64,000 nt of DNA. It comes from Blastococcus sp. HT6-30 (lineage in GTDB: Bacteria; Actinomycetota; Actinomycetes; Mycobacteriales; Geodermatophilaceae). The notes beneath the pieces were generated by a model. That model worked only from the letters and a program-made list of their open reading frames with translations. It searched no databases and was not told where the DNA came from. Location of the stretch: positions 1,760,001 through 1,824,000 of the forward strand of contig NZ_CP155792.1 in assembly GCF_039729015.1 (NCBI RefSeq). Direction: 5' to 3'. Of the stretch, positions 46,100-57,926 are shown piece after piece; positions within the stretch are counted from its first letter, which is position 1; each line of letters begins with the position of its first letter. The position numbers and the translations under genes are program-made.

Positions 46100-47127
46100 T
46101 GGCTGACCGGGACTACTACGCAGCCCTGGGGGTCGCCCGTGGCGCCAGCCAGGAGGAGATCCAGCGCGCCTACCGCAAGCTGGCCCGTCGGTACCACCCC
46201 GATGTCAACAAGGACCCCGGGGCCGAGGAGAAGTTCAAGGACGTCTCCGAGGCCTACGACGTGCTCTCCGATCCGGAGACCCGCCGCCGTTACGACGCCT
46301 TCGGCCCGGACTTCCGCCAGGTGCCCGACGGCGTCGATGCCGAGACCTGGCGGCGCGCCCGTGCCGGCGCGGCCGCTGGGGCAGGAGCTCGCTCGGGGGG
46401 CGGCCGGTCGCCCGGCTGGGGCCCACAGGGGCAGCAGGTCTGGGTCGACGGCGGCAGCGGCTTCGGCGGCGGGTTCGGTGACGGCATCGATCTCGAGGAC
46501 CTGCTCGGCGGCATGTTCGGCGGACAGGCCCCTGGCGCAACGGGAGCCGGCCGTGGCCGCCGGGGCTGGGGCCGCGTCGCCGGCGCCGACCAGGAGGCTG
46601 AGCTGGAGCTCACCGTGGAGGACGCCTACTCCGGTGGGCGCCGGTCGCTGACGCTGTCGGGCCCGGACGGGCCGCGCTCACTGGAGGTGAACATCCCGGC
46701 CGGGGTCACCGATGGTCAGCGGATCCGACTGGCCGGTCAGGGCGGTCAGGGCAGCGGCGGCGCACCCGCCGGGGACCTGTACCTGGTGATCAGGCTGGCG
46801 CCGCACCCTCGCTACCGGGTGGAGGGACGCGACGTGTACGTGGATCTGCCGCTGAGCCCCTGGGAGGCGGCGTTGGGCACCTCGGTGGCGATCGACACCC
46901 CCGGCGGGGAGGCCAAGGTCAAGGTCCCCGCCGGTACCTCGAGCGGACGGCGGCTTCGCCTGCGCCGCCGGGGGCTGCCCAACCCGCGCGGTGAGGCGGG
47001 CGATCTGTACGCCGAGGTGCGTGTCCTCGTGCCTCATCGGCTGACCGAGGCCGAGCGCACGCTGTTCTCCGAGCTGGCCGCGGCCTCCACCTTCGACCCG
47101 CGCGAGCACGCCAGGAGGGCGTCATGA
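46099..47127 (+). CDS. cbpA: DnaJ-family co-chaperone, CbpA type
   Basis: 342 aa from ATG 46099. J-domain with HPD at 33-35 ([20 protein letters not shown]), a Gly/Phe-rich linker ([20 protein letters not shown]), and the two C-terminal beta domains ([40 protein letters not shown]). The Cys-rich zinc finger of type I DnaJ is absent, so this is the CbpA type. It stimulates DnaK ATPase. It overlaps the CbpM-like gene by ATGA. Confidence 0.94.
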   Translation: MADRDYYAALGVARGASQEEIQRAYRKLARRYHPDVNKDPGAEEKFKDVSEAYDVLSDPETRRRYDAFGPDFRQVPDGVDAETWRRARAGAAAGAGARSGGGRSPGWGPQGQQVWVDGGSGFGGGFGDGIDLEDLLGGMFGGQAPGATGAGRGRRGWGRVAGADQEAELELTVEDAYSGGRRSLTLSGPDGPRSLEVNIPAGVTDGQRIRLAGQGGQGSGGAPAGDLYLVIRLAPHPRYRVEGRDVYVDLPLSPWEAALGTSVAIDTPGGEAKVKVPAGTSSGRRLRLRRRGLPNPRGEAGDLYAEVRVLVPHRLTEAERTLFSELAAASTFDPREHARRAS

Positions 47128-47476
47128 CCTACACCCTCGTGCGCCGCAGCCGCGCACACCTGCTGGACCTGGACACCTTCGCAGCCCGGGCGCGTCTGCA
47201 CCCCGACCTGGTGCGCCGTCTGGTCGCGCTGGGCCTGCTGGAGGCCGAGCGCGATCGCGGCGACGTCTACTGGCTGAACCCGGGGGAACTCGCGACGGTC
47301 GCCAGGATCCAGCGGCTGCGGGCCGGGTTCTCGCTAACTACGCCGCCGTCGGACTGGTCCTGGACCTGCTCGATCGCATCGATGCCCTGGAGGCAGCCCT
47401 GCGACGGCAACCGGCCCGGCCGATAGCGAGCATCACCACCCCCACCACGACCCGACGGAGCTTCATCGGAGGCTGA
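47124..47476 (+). pseudogene. cbpM: CbpM-like chaperone modulator, frameshifted
   Basis: It starts at ATG 47124 (CCAGGAGGG upstream) and encodes a MerR-like fold (HLLDLDTFAARARLHPDLVR, ATVARIQRLRAGFSL). After codon 71 the frame changes: the continuation YAAVGLVLDLLDRIDALEAA expected of CbpM proteins is found one frame over, up to the TGA at 47474-47476. A single base is missing between 47335 and 47336. As read, the frame would instead end at 47426 with an unrelated tail (100 aa). This may be a real mutation or a sequencing error. CbpM normally inhibits or tunes CbpA. Confidence 0.85.
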
Positions 47477-47477
47477 C

Positions 47478-50114
<2,637 letters not shown>

Positions 50115-50125
50115 GGAGGTGAACG

Positions 50126-50572
50126 GTGACAGCCCACTCGATCGTCTCCTGCGGCACCTGCGGACGCCGGAACCGGGTGCCCGCCGCAGCGGCGGGCACC
50201 CCCCGCTGCGGACAGTGCCACACCGCCCTGCCCTGGACCGCCGACGCCGGCGACCAGGAGTTCACCGAGATCGTCGAACGCTCCCCGATCCCGGTGCTGG
50301 TGGACCTGTGGGCCCCCTGGTGCGGTCCATGCCGGATGGTCAGTCCCGCACTCGAGGACCTGGCCCGCACCCGGGCAGGGCAGATGAAGCTGGTCAAGGT
50401 GAACGTCGACACCGCGCCGCAGACGGCCCAGCGGTTCCAGGTGCAAGCCGTACCTACGCTCATCCTGCTGGAGCGGGGAAACATCGTCGCCCGTCGAGCC
50501 GGTGCCGCGCCACCGGCGGCGCTGAGCAACTGGCTGGACGACGTGCTGCCCGGAGTCGGCACCCCGCAGTAG
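50126..50572 (+). CDS. Thioredoxin with N-terminal zinc finger (Trx2/TrxC type)
   Basis: 148 aa from GTG 50126 after GAGGAGGTGA. Zinc-binding CGTC (Cys9, Cys12) and CGQC (Cys28, Cys31) precede a thioredoxin fold with active site WCGPC (Cys66, Cys69) and the cis-Pro VPTLILLERGNIV. It reduces disulfides and is a likely electron donor to the peroxiredoxin of this cluster (inference). It directly follows clpB (11 bp) and closes the operon. Confidence 0.92.
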   Translation: MTAHSIVSCGTCGRRNRVPAAAAGTPRCGQCHTALPWTADAGDQEFTEIVERSPIPVLVDLWAPWCGPCRMVSPALEDLARTRAGQMKLVKVNVDTAPQTAQRFQVQAVPTLILLERGNIVARRAGAAPPAALSNWLDDVLPGVGTPQ

Positions 50573-50584
50573 GACGTGGCTGTT

Positions 50585-50613
50585 CGCCGGCGAGGCCGCA
50601 GGACCCGCCGGCG
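50585..50613 (+). terminator. Hairpin after thioredoxin gene
   Basis: CGCCGGCG (50585-50592) pairs with CGCCGGCG (50606-50613) over a 13-nt loop, 12 nt after the stop codon. Confidence 0.4.
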
Positions 50614-50703
50614 GACACCTTCGCGGCACCCCACGGTCAGGGACGCCAGCGCGACCCTCGACGCCGGGGACCGGGTCCCCGCCGGGGGCAGTCCGCTTCT
50701 CCC

Positions 50704-51740
50704 GTGCACGGCGTCGGCACGGGACGGCGGGACGATGACCATCACCGCCGCCGCCACCTACCGGCTGAGCGGCTCGCTCGACGGACAGGTCGTCGTCGAC
50801 ACCACGGACGAGGGCGTCGTCCGGATCGTCCTGGACGACGCCGGGATCTCCTCGTCCACCACCTCGGCGCTCGCGTTCCTCGACGCCGGCACCGCGATGG
50901 TCGTCCTCGCCGACGGCTCGGCCAACTCGCTCGGCGACGGCTCGGGCTATGCCGCCGACGGCTCGGAGCCGAACGCGGCGTTGTACAGCGCCGCGGACCT
51001 GACGATCACCGGCACCGGGTCGCTCGAGGTCACCGGCAACGCCAACGACGGGATCGCGGGCAAGGACGGCCTGGTGCTCGACTCGGGGACGATCACGGTC
51101 GGCGCGGTGGACGACGGCATCCGCGGCAAGGACTACCTCGTCGTCCAGGACGCCGACGCCACGGTCACCGCGGGTGGCGACGGGCTGAAGGCGGACAACG
51201 CCGAGGACACCGCGGCCGGCTACGTCCACGTGGCCGGCGGATCCGTGGACGTGACCGCGGCCGGCGACGGCATCTCCGCCGAGACCGACGTGATCGTGGG
51301 CGGCGGGGAGGTGACGGTGGCATCCGGTGGCGGCAGCGGTCGGACCGTCGCCGACGACACCTCCGCCAAGGGCCTCAAGGGCACGGTGAGCGTGGTGATC
51401 GGCGGCGGGACCGTCGACGTCGACGCGGCCGACGACGACGTGGTGCACTCCGACGGCGTCGTGAGCATCACCGACGGCACGCTGACCGTGGCCACGGGGG
51501 ACGACGGCGTGCACTCCGACGCCGACGTGAGCATCGCCGGCGGAACGCTCACCGTCACGGCGTCCTGGAGGCGCTCGAGAGCGCCGTCATCACGATCAGC
51601 GGCGGCGACCTGGACCTGACGGCGAGCGACGACGGGCTCAACCTGGCCGGCGGCAACGACGGCTCGGGGCAGATGGGGCCCGGCGGCGGGGCTGACTCCT
51701 TCGCCGCCGCCGCCGCCGCGTCGGCGGACTACCAGCTGAC
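50704..51740 (+). pseudogene. Remnant of carbohydrate-binding-domain (DUF4353-like) secreted protein
   Basis: Repetitive beta-helix-like sequence (TITGTGSLEVTGNANDGIAG, SGTITVGAVDDGIRGKDYLV, DGVHSDADVSIAGGTLTVTA) typical of DUF4353 proteins. There is no signal peptide: the 5' end is truncated and merges with unrelated sequence. Near 51568 one base is missing; in the next frame LESAVITISGGDLDLTASDD then GLNLAGGNDGSGQMGPGG continues to about 51740, where family similarity stops. So the gene is truncated at both ends and frameshifted. Function lost or uncertain. Confidence 0.75.
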
Positions 51741-51854
51741 GAGGGGATCGTCGGCCGAGGTCCGGCCCCGGACGCCGGCCGACGAGGGTGCGGTGACCAT
51801 GCCGAAGAGGTCCTCGGGGTCCTCGGCCTCGGCCACGAGGTCGAGGACGTCGAC

Positions 51855-51996
51855 CCACGGCGTGGCACAGCGCCGCGAGGTCCGCCACGGCGAAGCGCAC
51901 CGAGTCGAACACCGTCAGCTGGTCCGCCGAGACGCGCCCCGGACGGCGGCCGGCCACGGCCTCGCGGCGACGTCCGATGTCGACCGTTATCCCCAA
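51855..51996 (-). pseudogene. Fragment resembling the C-terminus of ornithine cyclodeaminase/mu-crystallin
   Basis: On the complementary strand, about 45 codons read ITVDIGRRREAVAGRRPGRV then SADQLTVFDSVRFAVADLAA, which resembles the ..GRxSxxQITVFDSxGxAxxDLAA.. end of this NAD-dependent family. The rest of the gene is missing, and the 51740-51855 stretch beyond it has no match I recognise. It is a gene remnant at the cluster's right edge. Confidence 0.45.
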
Positions 51997-52054
51997 CATC
52001 GAAGGCATCAGACAAGGAAGCGAAAGACGAACAACAATCGGACGACCCGGACCC

Positions 52055-52255
52055 TCAAGTGCCGGTGATCCGTCGGCAGTCGGGGCAGGGATCGGCCGAG
52101 CCCAGGCCCCGGGGACCGTCCCAGCGGCCTTGGACCACGTCGACGGAGGCACCGCACACCGCTGCCCACGGTGCGGGCAGGTCGGCCGTGCTGCGGAGGA
52201 CGGCGTGCGCCCGACCGGTCTCCTGGTCGCGGCCGGCCGCGTGGTCGGTGCTCAT
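52055..52255 (-). CDS. Small CxxC protein
   Basis: 66 aa on the complementary strand from ATG 52255. The C-terminal VVQGRWDGPRGLGSADPCPD and CRR look like short actinobacterial proteins of unknown function, and RAHAVLRSTADLPAPWAAVCG precedes it. The Cys pair (CPDC) plus the earlier Cys could bind metal. No neighbour explains it. Confidence 0.55.
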   Translation of the reverse strand: MSTDHAAGRDQETGRAHAVLRSTADLPAPWAAVCGASVDVVQGRWDGPRGLGSADPCPDCRRITGT

Positions 52256-52311
52256 ACCGCCCAGCATGCGTCCCGCGCGTGCGGCCGGAGCGACGGGGTA
52301 GGCCAGCGGCC

Positions 52312-52839
52312 ATGGCGAGCGCGCGCGACACCACCGTCCAGAGCCCCCGGCGGATGCCCACCCGGGTGACCGGCCTGCTCTACGGCCTCGGCTTCGGCGG
52401 GTTCGTCGACGGGATCGTCCTGCACCAGATGCTGCAGTGGCACCACATGGTGAGCGCCGTGGAGGGCCAGGAGCCGACGACGCTGGCCGGGCTGGAGGTC
52501 AACACGCTCGCCGACGGCTTCTTCCACGCCGGCGCCTGGGTGCTGGCCTTCGCCGGGACCGTCACCGCGCTGGTCGCGTGGCGGCAGGACCGCCTGGCGC
52601 CCAGCTGGAGCTTCCACTTCGGGCTCGTGCTCGTCGGCTGGGGGTTGTTCAACCTGGTGGAGGGGCTCGTCGACCACCAGATCCTGGGCATCCACCACGT
52701 GCGCGACGACCTGGGCGGGCCGCTCAGCTGGGACCTGGGGTTCCTGGGGGTCGGCGTGCTGCTGGTCGCGGGCGGCTGGCTGCTGCACCGGCGGGGCGCC
52801 CGCCATCTCCAGGAGCGGGCCGCCGTGCGACGGGGTTGA
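52312..52839 (+). CDS. DUF2243 membrane protein
   Basis: 175 aa from ATG 52312. Four membrane helices (about GLLYGLGFGGFVDGIVLHQM, GAWVLAFAGTVTALVAW, FHFGLVLVGWGLFNLVEGLV, LGFLGVGVLLVAGGWLL). Conserved His/Asp in the helices (DGIVLHQMLQWHH, VDHQILGIHHV) are typical of DUF2243. Function unknown; the His-rich faces suggest a metal or proton role (inference). Confidence 0.85.
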   Translation: MASARDTTVQSPRRMPTRVTGLLYGLGFGGFVDGIVLHQMLQWHHMVSAVEGQEPTTLAGLEVNTLADGFFHAGAWVLAFAGTVTALVAWRQDRLAPSWSFHFGLVLVGWGLFNLVEGLVDHQILGIHHVRDDLGGPLSWDLGFLGVGVLLVAGGWLLHRRGARHLQERAAVRRG

Positions 52840-52980
52840 ACCGGCTCACCGGGGTCTTGTCCCCGCTCGCACTCCCCGGCAGGCTGTGGCGCAGGACACA
52901 GCAGCGAGCAGGGAGTCGCCGTGGCAGCCCAAGCAGCGCATCCGTTTCCGGCCCTCGCCAGGCGCGGCTGAGGAGGACCG

Positions 52981-55062
52981 ATGGTCAAGGACGTCCCGCC
53001 GGCCCCGGCTCCGCGGCCGGCCGTGAAGGTGCGCAACGTGGCGCTGGTCGGCCGCGCCGGGGCCGGGAAGACGACGCTCGCCGAGGCCCTCCTCGCCGCG
53101 ACCGGCGCGGTGACCCGGGCCGGCCGGGTGGAGGACGGCACCACCTGCCTCGACAGCGAGGAGGTCGAGATCCGCCAGCAGCGGTCGATCTCGCTGGGCG
53201 TGGCCGCCGTCGAGCACGCCGGCCACCGGCTCACCCTGCTGGACACCCCCGGCTCGCCGGACTTCGTGGGCGAGCTGCGGGCCGGGCTGCGCGCCGCCGA
53301 CTCGGCGCTCTTCGTCGTCTCCGCGGTGAGCGGGGTCGACGCCGCCACGGTGCAGCTGTGGGAGGAGTGCGCCGCGGTCGGGATGCCGCGCGCGGTCGTG
53401 CTCACCCAGGTCGACCGGCCGCGGGCGGACGTGGACGAGGCGGTGCGCCTCTGCCAGCTGATGCTGGGGGAGGGGGTCTACCCGATGCACCTGGTCGACC
53501 GCGGGCCCGACGGTGCGGCCCGCGGGCTGGTCTCGCTGCTGGAGCCCGACGTCGACGCCACCCGGGCGGTCAGCGACGACGCCGACCGGCTCCGGGCCGA
53601 GCTGATCGAGGGCATCATCGGCGAGAGCGAGGACGAGACGCTCATGGAGCGCTACCTGGCCGGCGACGAGCTGGCCGTCGCCGACCTGGTCGCCGACCTG
53701 GAGACCGCCGTCGCCCGGGGGCACTTCCACCCGGTGCTGTGCGTCTCACCCCTGACCGGCGTCGGCATCGGCGAGCTGCTCGACCTGCTGGTCTCCGCCT
53801 TCCCGTGCCCCCTGGAGCACGGCTGCCCGCCGGTCACCCGGCCCGACGGCTCCCCCGCGCCCGTGCTCGCCTGCGACCCCGACGGGCCGCTGGTCGCCGA
53901 GGTGGTGAAGACGACCACCGATCCCTACGTGGGCCGCCTCTCGCTGGTGCGGGTCTTCTCCGGCACGCTCCGGCCGGACGTCACGGTGCACGTGTCCGGG
54001 CACGGCATGGCCGACCGCGGGCATCCCGACCACGACGCGGACGAGCGGATCGGCGTGCTCTCCGCGCCGCTGGGCGCGACTCTGCGGCCGGTCGCCGCGT
54101 GCCCGGCAGGTGACGTCTGCGCGGTCAGCAGGCTGTCGACCGCGGAGACCGGCGACACCCTCAGCTCGCCGGAGGACCCCCGCCTCGTGCCGCCGTGGGA
54201 CCTCCCCGTGCCACAGCTGCCCGTCGCGGTCGAGGCGGTCTCCCGGAGCGACGAGGACCGCATGGCGACCGCGCTGGCCCGGCTGGTCGCCGAGGACCCC
54301 ACGGTGCGGCTCGAGCGGCGCTCCGACACCGGCCAGCTGCTCCTGTGGTGCGTCGGGGACGCCCACGCCGAGGTGCTGCTGGACCGGTTGCGGACCCGCC
54401 ACGGGGTCGCCGTCGCGACCGTGCCGGTCCGGGTGCCGCTGGTGGAGACGCTCTGCGGCCCCGGCCGGGTCACCGGCCGGCACGTCAAGCAGTCCGGCGG
54501 GCACGGGCAGTACGCCGTCGTCGTCATCGAGGGGGAACCCGGGCCCCCTGGGTCGGGCATCGTCTTCGAGCAGCGCATCGTCGGCGGCACCGTGCCCGGC
54601 CAGTTCCACGGCAGCGTCGAGAAGGGCATCCGCGCACAGGCGCAGCGCGGGGTCAACGGCGACCGGCCGCTCGTCGACCTCCGCGTGACCCTCGTCGACG
54701 GCAAGGCCCACTCGGTCGACTCCTCCGATGCCGCCTTCCAGGCCGCCGGGGCGCTGGCGCTGCGGGAGCTGGTGGCCGCGGTGGGCACCCGGGTGCTCGA
54801 GCCGTGGTGCGAGATCGAGGTCCGGGTGCCCGGTGAGTACGTGGGGGCGGTGATGAGCGACCTGTCGTCCCGGCGGGCCCGGGTGACCGGCAGCGAGGCG
54901 GATCCCGAGCGGGACCGCACCACGGTGCGGGCGGAGGTCCCCGAGGTCGAGCTGCTCGGCTATCCGGGGGTGCTGCGCTCGGTCACGCACGGCACCGGCA
55001 GCTACGACCGGCGTCCCCTCGGCCACGAGCCCGCCCCGGCGGCGATGGCGGTTCCCGCCTGA
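52981..55062 (+). CDS. Elongation factor G-like GTPase (FusA2-type)
   Basis: 693 aa, ATG 52981. P-loop GRAGAGKT (24-31), QQRSISLGVAAVEHAG and DTPGSPDFVGEL (G3) are present, but the G4 motif NKxD is TQVD, so guanine binding may be altered. Domains II-V of EF-G follow, including GRVTGRHVKQSGGHGQYAVV and VDSSDAAFQAAGALALRELV. It resembles the second EF-G of mycobacteria (Rv0120c) more than the ribosomal FusA. The role is uncertain (ribosome rescue or tetracycline-resistance-like have been proposed for the family). Confidence 0.9.
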   Translation: MVKDVPPAPAPRPAVKVRNVALVGRAGAGKTTLAEALLAATGAVTRAGRVEDGTTCLDSEEVEIRQQRSISLGVAAVEHAGHRLTLLDTPGSPDFVGELRAGLRAADSALFVVSAVSGVDAATVQLWEECAAVGMPRAVVLTQVDRPRADVDEAVRLCQLMLGEGVYPMHLVDRGPDGAARGLVSLLEPDVDATRAVSDDADRLRAELIEGIIGESEDETLMERYLAGDELAVADLVADLETAVARGHFHPVLCVSPLTGVGIGELLDLLVSAFPCPLEHGCPPVTRPDGSPAPVLACDPDGPLVAEVVKTTTDPYVGRLSLVRVFSGTLRPDVTVHVSGHGMADRGHPDHDADERIGVLSAPLGATLRPVAACPAGDVCAVSRLSTAETGDTLSSPEDPRLVPPWDLPVPQLPVAVEAVSRSDEDRMATALARLVAEDPTVRLERRSDTGQLLLWCVGDAHAEVLLDRLRTRHGVAVATVPVRVPLVETLCGPGRVTGRHVKQSGGHGQYAVVVIEGEPGPPGSGIVFEQRIVGGTVPGQFHGSVEKGIRAQAQRGVNGDRPLVDLRVTLVDGKAHSVDSSDAAFQAAGALALRELVAAVGTRVLEPWCEIEVRVPGEYVGAVMSDLSSRRARVTGSEADPERDRTTVRAEVPEVELLGYPGVLRSVTHGTGSYDRRPLGHEPAPAAMAVPA

Positions 55063-55090
55063 GGTGAGGCCCGTCCGGGGAGCCGGGGAC

Positions 55091-55113
55091 CACCGCCGCG
55101 GGCCGCGGCGGTG
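55091..55113 (+). terminator. Hairpin terminator after EF-G-like gene
   Basis: A perfect 10-bp GC stem (CACCGCCGCG / CGCGGCGGTG) with a 3-nt loop, 29 nt after the stop. Confidence 0.65.
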
Positions 55114-55183
55114 CGCCGCCGACGAGGACCCGGGAACGGGCCACTAGCCTCGGCCACGGTCGGGTGCAGGGGCTGGAGGGAAC

Positions 55184-55852
55184 GTGACGTCGTCGAACGG
55201 GTCGTCGGCTGCCGCACCCGTACCCCGGGCCGGCGCCGCGACGCCGGCCGTGGGTGACCGGGAGGCCCTGCCGGACCGCGTCTGGACCCTGCCCAACGCC
55301 CTGTCGGTGCTGCGCCTGCTCGGTGTGCCGCTGTTCCTGTGGCTGCTGCTGGGGCCCGAGGAGGACGGGTGGGCCCTCGTGGTCCTCATGGTCTCCGGGT
55401 TCACCGACTGGCTCGACGGGAAGCTCGCCCGGTGGCTGGACCAGGGCAGCAGGCTGGGCGCGCTGCTGGACCCGGCCGCCGACCGGCTCTACATCGTCGC
55501 CGCCCTCGTCGCGCTCGCGCTGCGCGGGGTCGTGCCGGTGTGGCTGGTGGCGCTGCTGGTCGCCCGGGAGCTGGTCCTCGGCGTGACGTTGCTGGTCCTC
55601 CGGGCGCACGGCTACCCCCCGCTGCAGGTGCACTACCTGGGCAAGGCCGCCACCCTCCTGCTGCTCTACGCCTTCCCGGGGCTGCTGATGGCGAGCGGGG
55701 ACGGCGCGCTGGCCACCGTCGCCGCGCCGTTCGCCTGGGCGCTCACCATCTGGGGCACGGCGCTGTACCTGCTCGCCGGCGTCTTCTACGTCGTCCAGGC
55801 CGTCGGGCTGGTCGCCGCCGAGCGGTCGGCGCGCTCCCGGAGCCCGCGGTGA
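55184..55852 (+). CDS. CDP-alcohol phosphatidyltransferase (PgsA-like)
   Basis: 222 aa, GTG start. The family signature D-x2-D-G-x2-A-R-x8-G-x3-D-x3-D is complete in DWLDGKLARWLDQGSRLGAL plus LDPAADR. Five or six membrane helices. It transfers a phosphatidyl group from CDP-diacylglycerol to an alcohol such as glycerol-3-phosphate or a polyol. It matches the Rv1822 (PgsA2) position before the DUF881 genes. A 30-residue Ala/Pro-rich N-terminus precedes the domain. Confidence 0.9.
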   Translation: MTSSNGSSAAAPVPRAGAATPAVGDREALPDRVWTLPNALSVLRLLGVPLFLWLLLGPEEDGWALVVLMVSGFTDWLDGKLARWLDQGSRLGALLDPAADRLYIVAALVALALRGVVPVWLVALLVARELVLGVTLLVLRAHGYPPLQVHYLGKAATLLLLYAFPGLLMASGDGALATVAAPFAWALTIWGTALYLLAGVFYVVQAVGLVAAERSARSRSPR

Positions 55853-56751
55853 CCGGTGGACGGCCGGCCGGGGGAGTGCGCTCGCTGGGCGCCTCCCTGC
55901 TGGACGACGTCCTCGCCGAGACCCTCGACCCCGCGTACGCGCAGGCCGCCGCCGCCCGCGAGGAGCGGGGCGAGCCGCCCCGCCGCGGCCGGGGCCGGGT
56001 GCTCGTCGCGCTCACGATGGCCGCGGCCGGCCTGCTGGCGACGGTGACCTACGACCAGGCCGTCGCCAAGGCGCAGGGCCGCCAGGAGATCCGCGAGGCG
56101 CTCGTCCGCGACATCCAGGACGAGTCCGCGAGCAGCGACGACCTGGCCGCGCAGCTGGAGGAGCTCCGGGTCGAGGTCAGCCGGACCAGCGACGAGCTGC
56201 TCGCCGCCACCGTGGTGGGCCAGCGGGCGCTGGACGCCCTGGCGCGCGCCGAGCAGGGCACCGCCGCCGTGGCCGTCACCGGGCCGGGGCTGCTGGTGAC
56301 GCTGGCCAACGCCGAGGCCGCCGCCGACGACGACCCGCTCGGCGGGACGGCGGGGGAGGGGCGGGAGGTGCGGGTGGCCGACGGGGACCTGCAGCTGGTG
56401 GTGAACGCCCTGTGGGCGGCCGGTGCCGAGGCGATCGGCATCAACGGCCAGCGGCTGGGCCCGACCAGCGCCGTCCGGTTCGCCGGTGAGGCGGTGCTCG
56501 TGGACTTCCGCCCGGTCACCAACCCGTACCAGGTCACGGCGATCGGCGCCCCCGACGCACTGGCCAACGCCTTCCTCGCCAACCCGGAGGTGGTGTCCCT
56601 CGCCAGGTTCTCCGCCAACGCGGGCCTGCGTTTCGAGTTCGCCAAGGAGGAGGAGCTGTCCCTGCCCGCCGCCAGCCCGCCCGAGCTCCGCTACGCCGAG
56701 CCGGTCAGTCCCCACCGCGCCGCCGGCACCGATCCCACCCCCGGAGGCTGA
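55849..56751 (+). CDS. DUF881 family membrane-anchored protein (first)
   Basis: 300 aa from GTG 55849, overlapping the previous stop. One membrane helix (VLVALTMAAAGLLATVTYDQ) then a coiled coil and the extracytoplasmic DUF881 domain (GTAAVAVTGPGLLVTLANAE, LQLVVNALWAAGAEAIGING). Part of the conserved PgsA2-DUF881-SBP-DUF881-GcvH string (Rv1823 position). Function unknown; thought to be envelope- or division-related. Confidence 0.88.
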   Translation: MTGGRPAGGVRSLGASLLDDVLAETLDPAYAQAAAAREERGEPPRRGRGRVLVALTMAAAGLLATVTYDQAVAKAQGRQEIREALVRDIQDESASSDDLAAQLEELRVEVSRTSDELLAATVVGQRALDALARAEQGTAAVAVTGPGLLVTLANAEAAADDDPLGGTAGEGREVRVADGDLQLVVNALWAAGAEAIGINGQRLGPTSAVRFAGEAVLVDFRPVTNPYQVTAIGAPDALANAFLANPEVVSLARFSANAGLRFEFAKEEELSLPAASPPELRYAEPVSPHRAAGTDPTPGG

Positions 56752-56755
56752 CGCC

Positions 56756-57088
56756 GTGATCCCGATCCTCGGTCTCGCGGCAGGCGTCCTCCTCGGCCTC
56801 CTCTTCGACCCCACCGTCCCGCTGTGGCTGCAGCCGTACCTGCCCATCGCCGTCGTCGCGGCCCTCGACGCGGTGTTCGGCGGGTTCCGTGCCCGCCTGG
56901 ACGGCATCTTCGACGCCAAGGTCTTCGTCATCTCCTTCGTGTCCAACGTGGTCGTGGCCGCGCTGATCGTCTTCCTCGGCGACCAGCTGGGCGTGGGCGC
57001 GCAGCTGTCGACGGCGGTCGTCGTCGTCCTCGGCATCCGCATCTTCGGCAACGCCGCGGCCATCCGGCGGCACGTGTTCCGGGCATGA
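56756..57088 (+). CDS. Small basic protein (SBP/DUF1290)
   Basis: 110 aa from GTG 56756 with GGAGG upstream. Three membrane segments (IPILGLAAGVLLGLLFDPTV, YLPIAVVAALDAVFGGFRAR, VFVISFVSNVVVAALIVFLG) and the conserved LDAVFGGFRA loop. Function unknown; invariably between the two DUF881 genes in Actinobacteria (Rv1824). Confidence 0.9.
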   Translation: MIPILGLAAGVLLGLLFDPTVPLWLQPYLPIAVVAALDAVFGGFRARLDGIFDAKVFVISFVSNVVVAALIVFLGDQLGVGAQLSTAVVVVLGIRIFGNAAAIRRHVFRA

Positions 57089-57870
57089 GCGACCCGCGCC
57101 CGCCCGACGGGCCGCCCCCGGAGACCGCCGACGCCCCGCCCGAGGAGGCCGGCGCTGCGGCCGCGCCGCCCCCCGCCGTGCGGCGGCGCCGGGACCCGCT
57201 GGCCGCCGCCCTCATCGGCGCGCTCACCCTGCTGCTCGGATTCGCCCTCGCCGTGCAGGTGCGCAACGCCGACGAGGCGCAGATGCTGGCCGGCGCGCGG
57301 GAGGAGGACCTGGTCCGGATCCTCGACGAGCTGGGCGGCCGGGAGGAGCGGCTCCGGGCCCAGCTCGCCGAGCAGCGGGCGGCGCTGCGCGAGCTCAGCG
57401 GCTCCGGGAGCCGGACCGGAACCGCGCTGGAGGAAGCCCGCGGGCGCGCCCAGGCGCTGGGCATCCTGAACGGCACGTTGCCCGCCCAGGGGCCCGGGTT
57501 GACGCTGGCGATCAGCGACCCCTCGGGCGAGGTCCGGGTGTCCGACCTCATCGACGTGGTGCAGGAGCTGCGGGGGGCGGGAGCGGAGACCATGCAGGTC
57601 GACGACGTCCGCATCGGCCTGTCGACCGCGGTCACCGGCACGCCCGGCGACCTGCGGGTCGACGGCGCGCCGCTGAGCTCACCGTACGAGTTCGTCGTCC
57701 TCGGCGACCCGCAGGGCATGGAGACGGCGATGAACATCCCCGGCGGGGTCGTGCAGCGGATCGAGCGCCGCGGCGGCACCGTCCGGATCACCCAGTTCCC
57801 CGACCTCGTCGTGGACGCGTTGCGGCCCCTGGACCGTCCTCAATACGCTTCGCCCGACCCTGGCGGCTGA
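57085..57870 (+). CDS. DUF881 family membrane-anchored protein (second)
   Basis: 261 aa, ATG 57085 overlapping the SBP stop. Charged N-terminus, one helix (LAAALIGALTLLLGFALAVQ), a coiled coil, then the DUF881 domain (LPAQGPGLTLAISDPSGEVR, VVQELRGAGAETMQVDDVRI). It probably works with the first DUF881 protein and SBP in one membrane complex (inference). Confidence 0.88.
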   Translation: MSDPRPPDGPPPETADAPPEEAGAAAAPPPAVRRRRDPLAAALIGALTLLLGFALAVQVRNADEAQMLAGAREEDLVRILDELGGREERLRAQLAEQRAALRELSGSGSRTGTALEEARGRAQALGILNGTLPAQGPGLTLAISDPSGEVRVSDLIDVVQELRGAGAETMQVDDVRIGLSTAVTGTPGDLRVDGAPLSSPYEFVVLGDPQGMETAMNIPGGVVQRIERRGGTVRITQFPDLVVDALRPLDRPQYASPDPGG

Positions 57871-57926
57871 ACCCGCCGTCCACCGCACCGACCACCGGCC
57901 CCGCCGGTTCTGGAGACGACCGCCGC

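Noticed and set aside
57871-57926. Possible glycine riboswitch before gcvH
   Set aside because: The gap is only 56 bp with a small GC hairpin; there is no room for the aptamer or its conserved cores.
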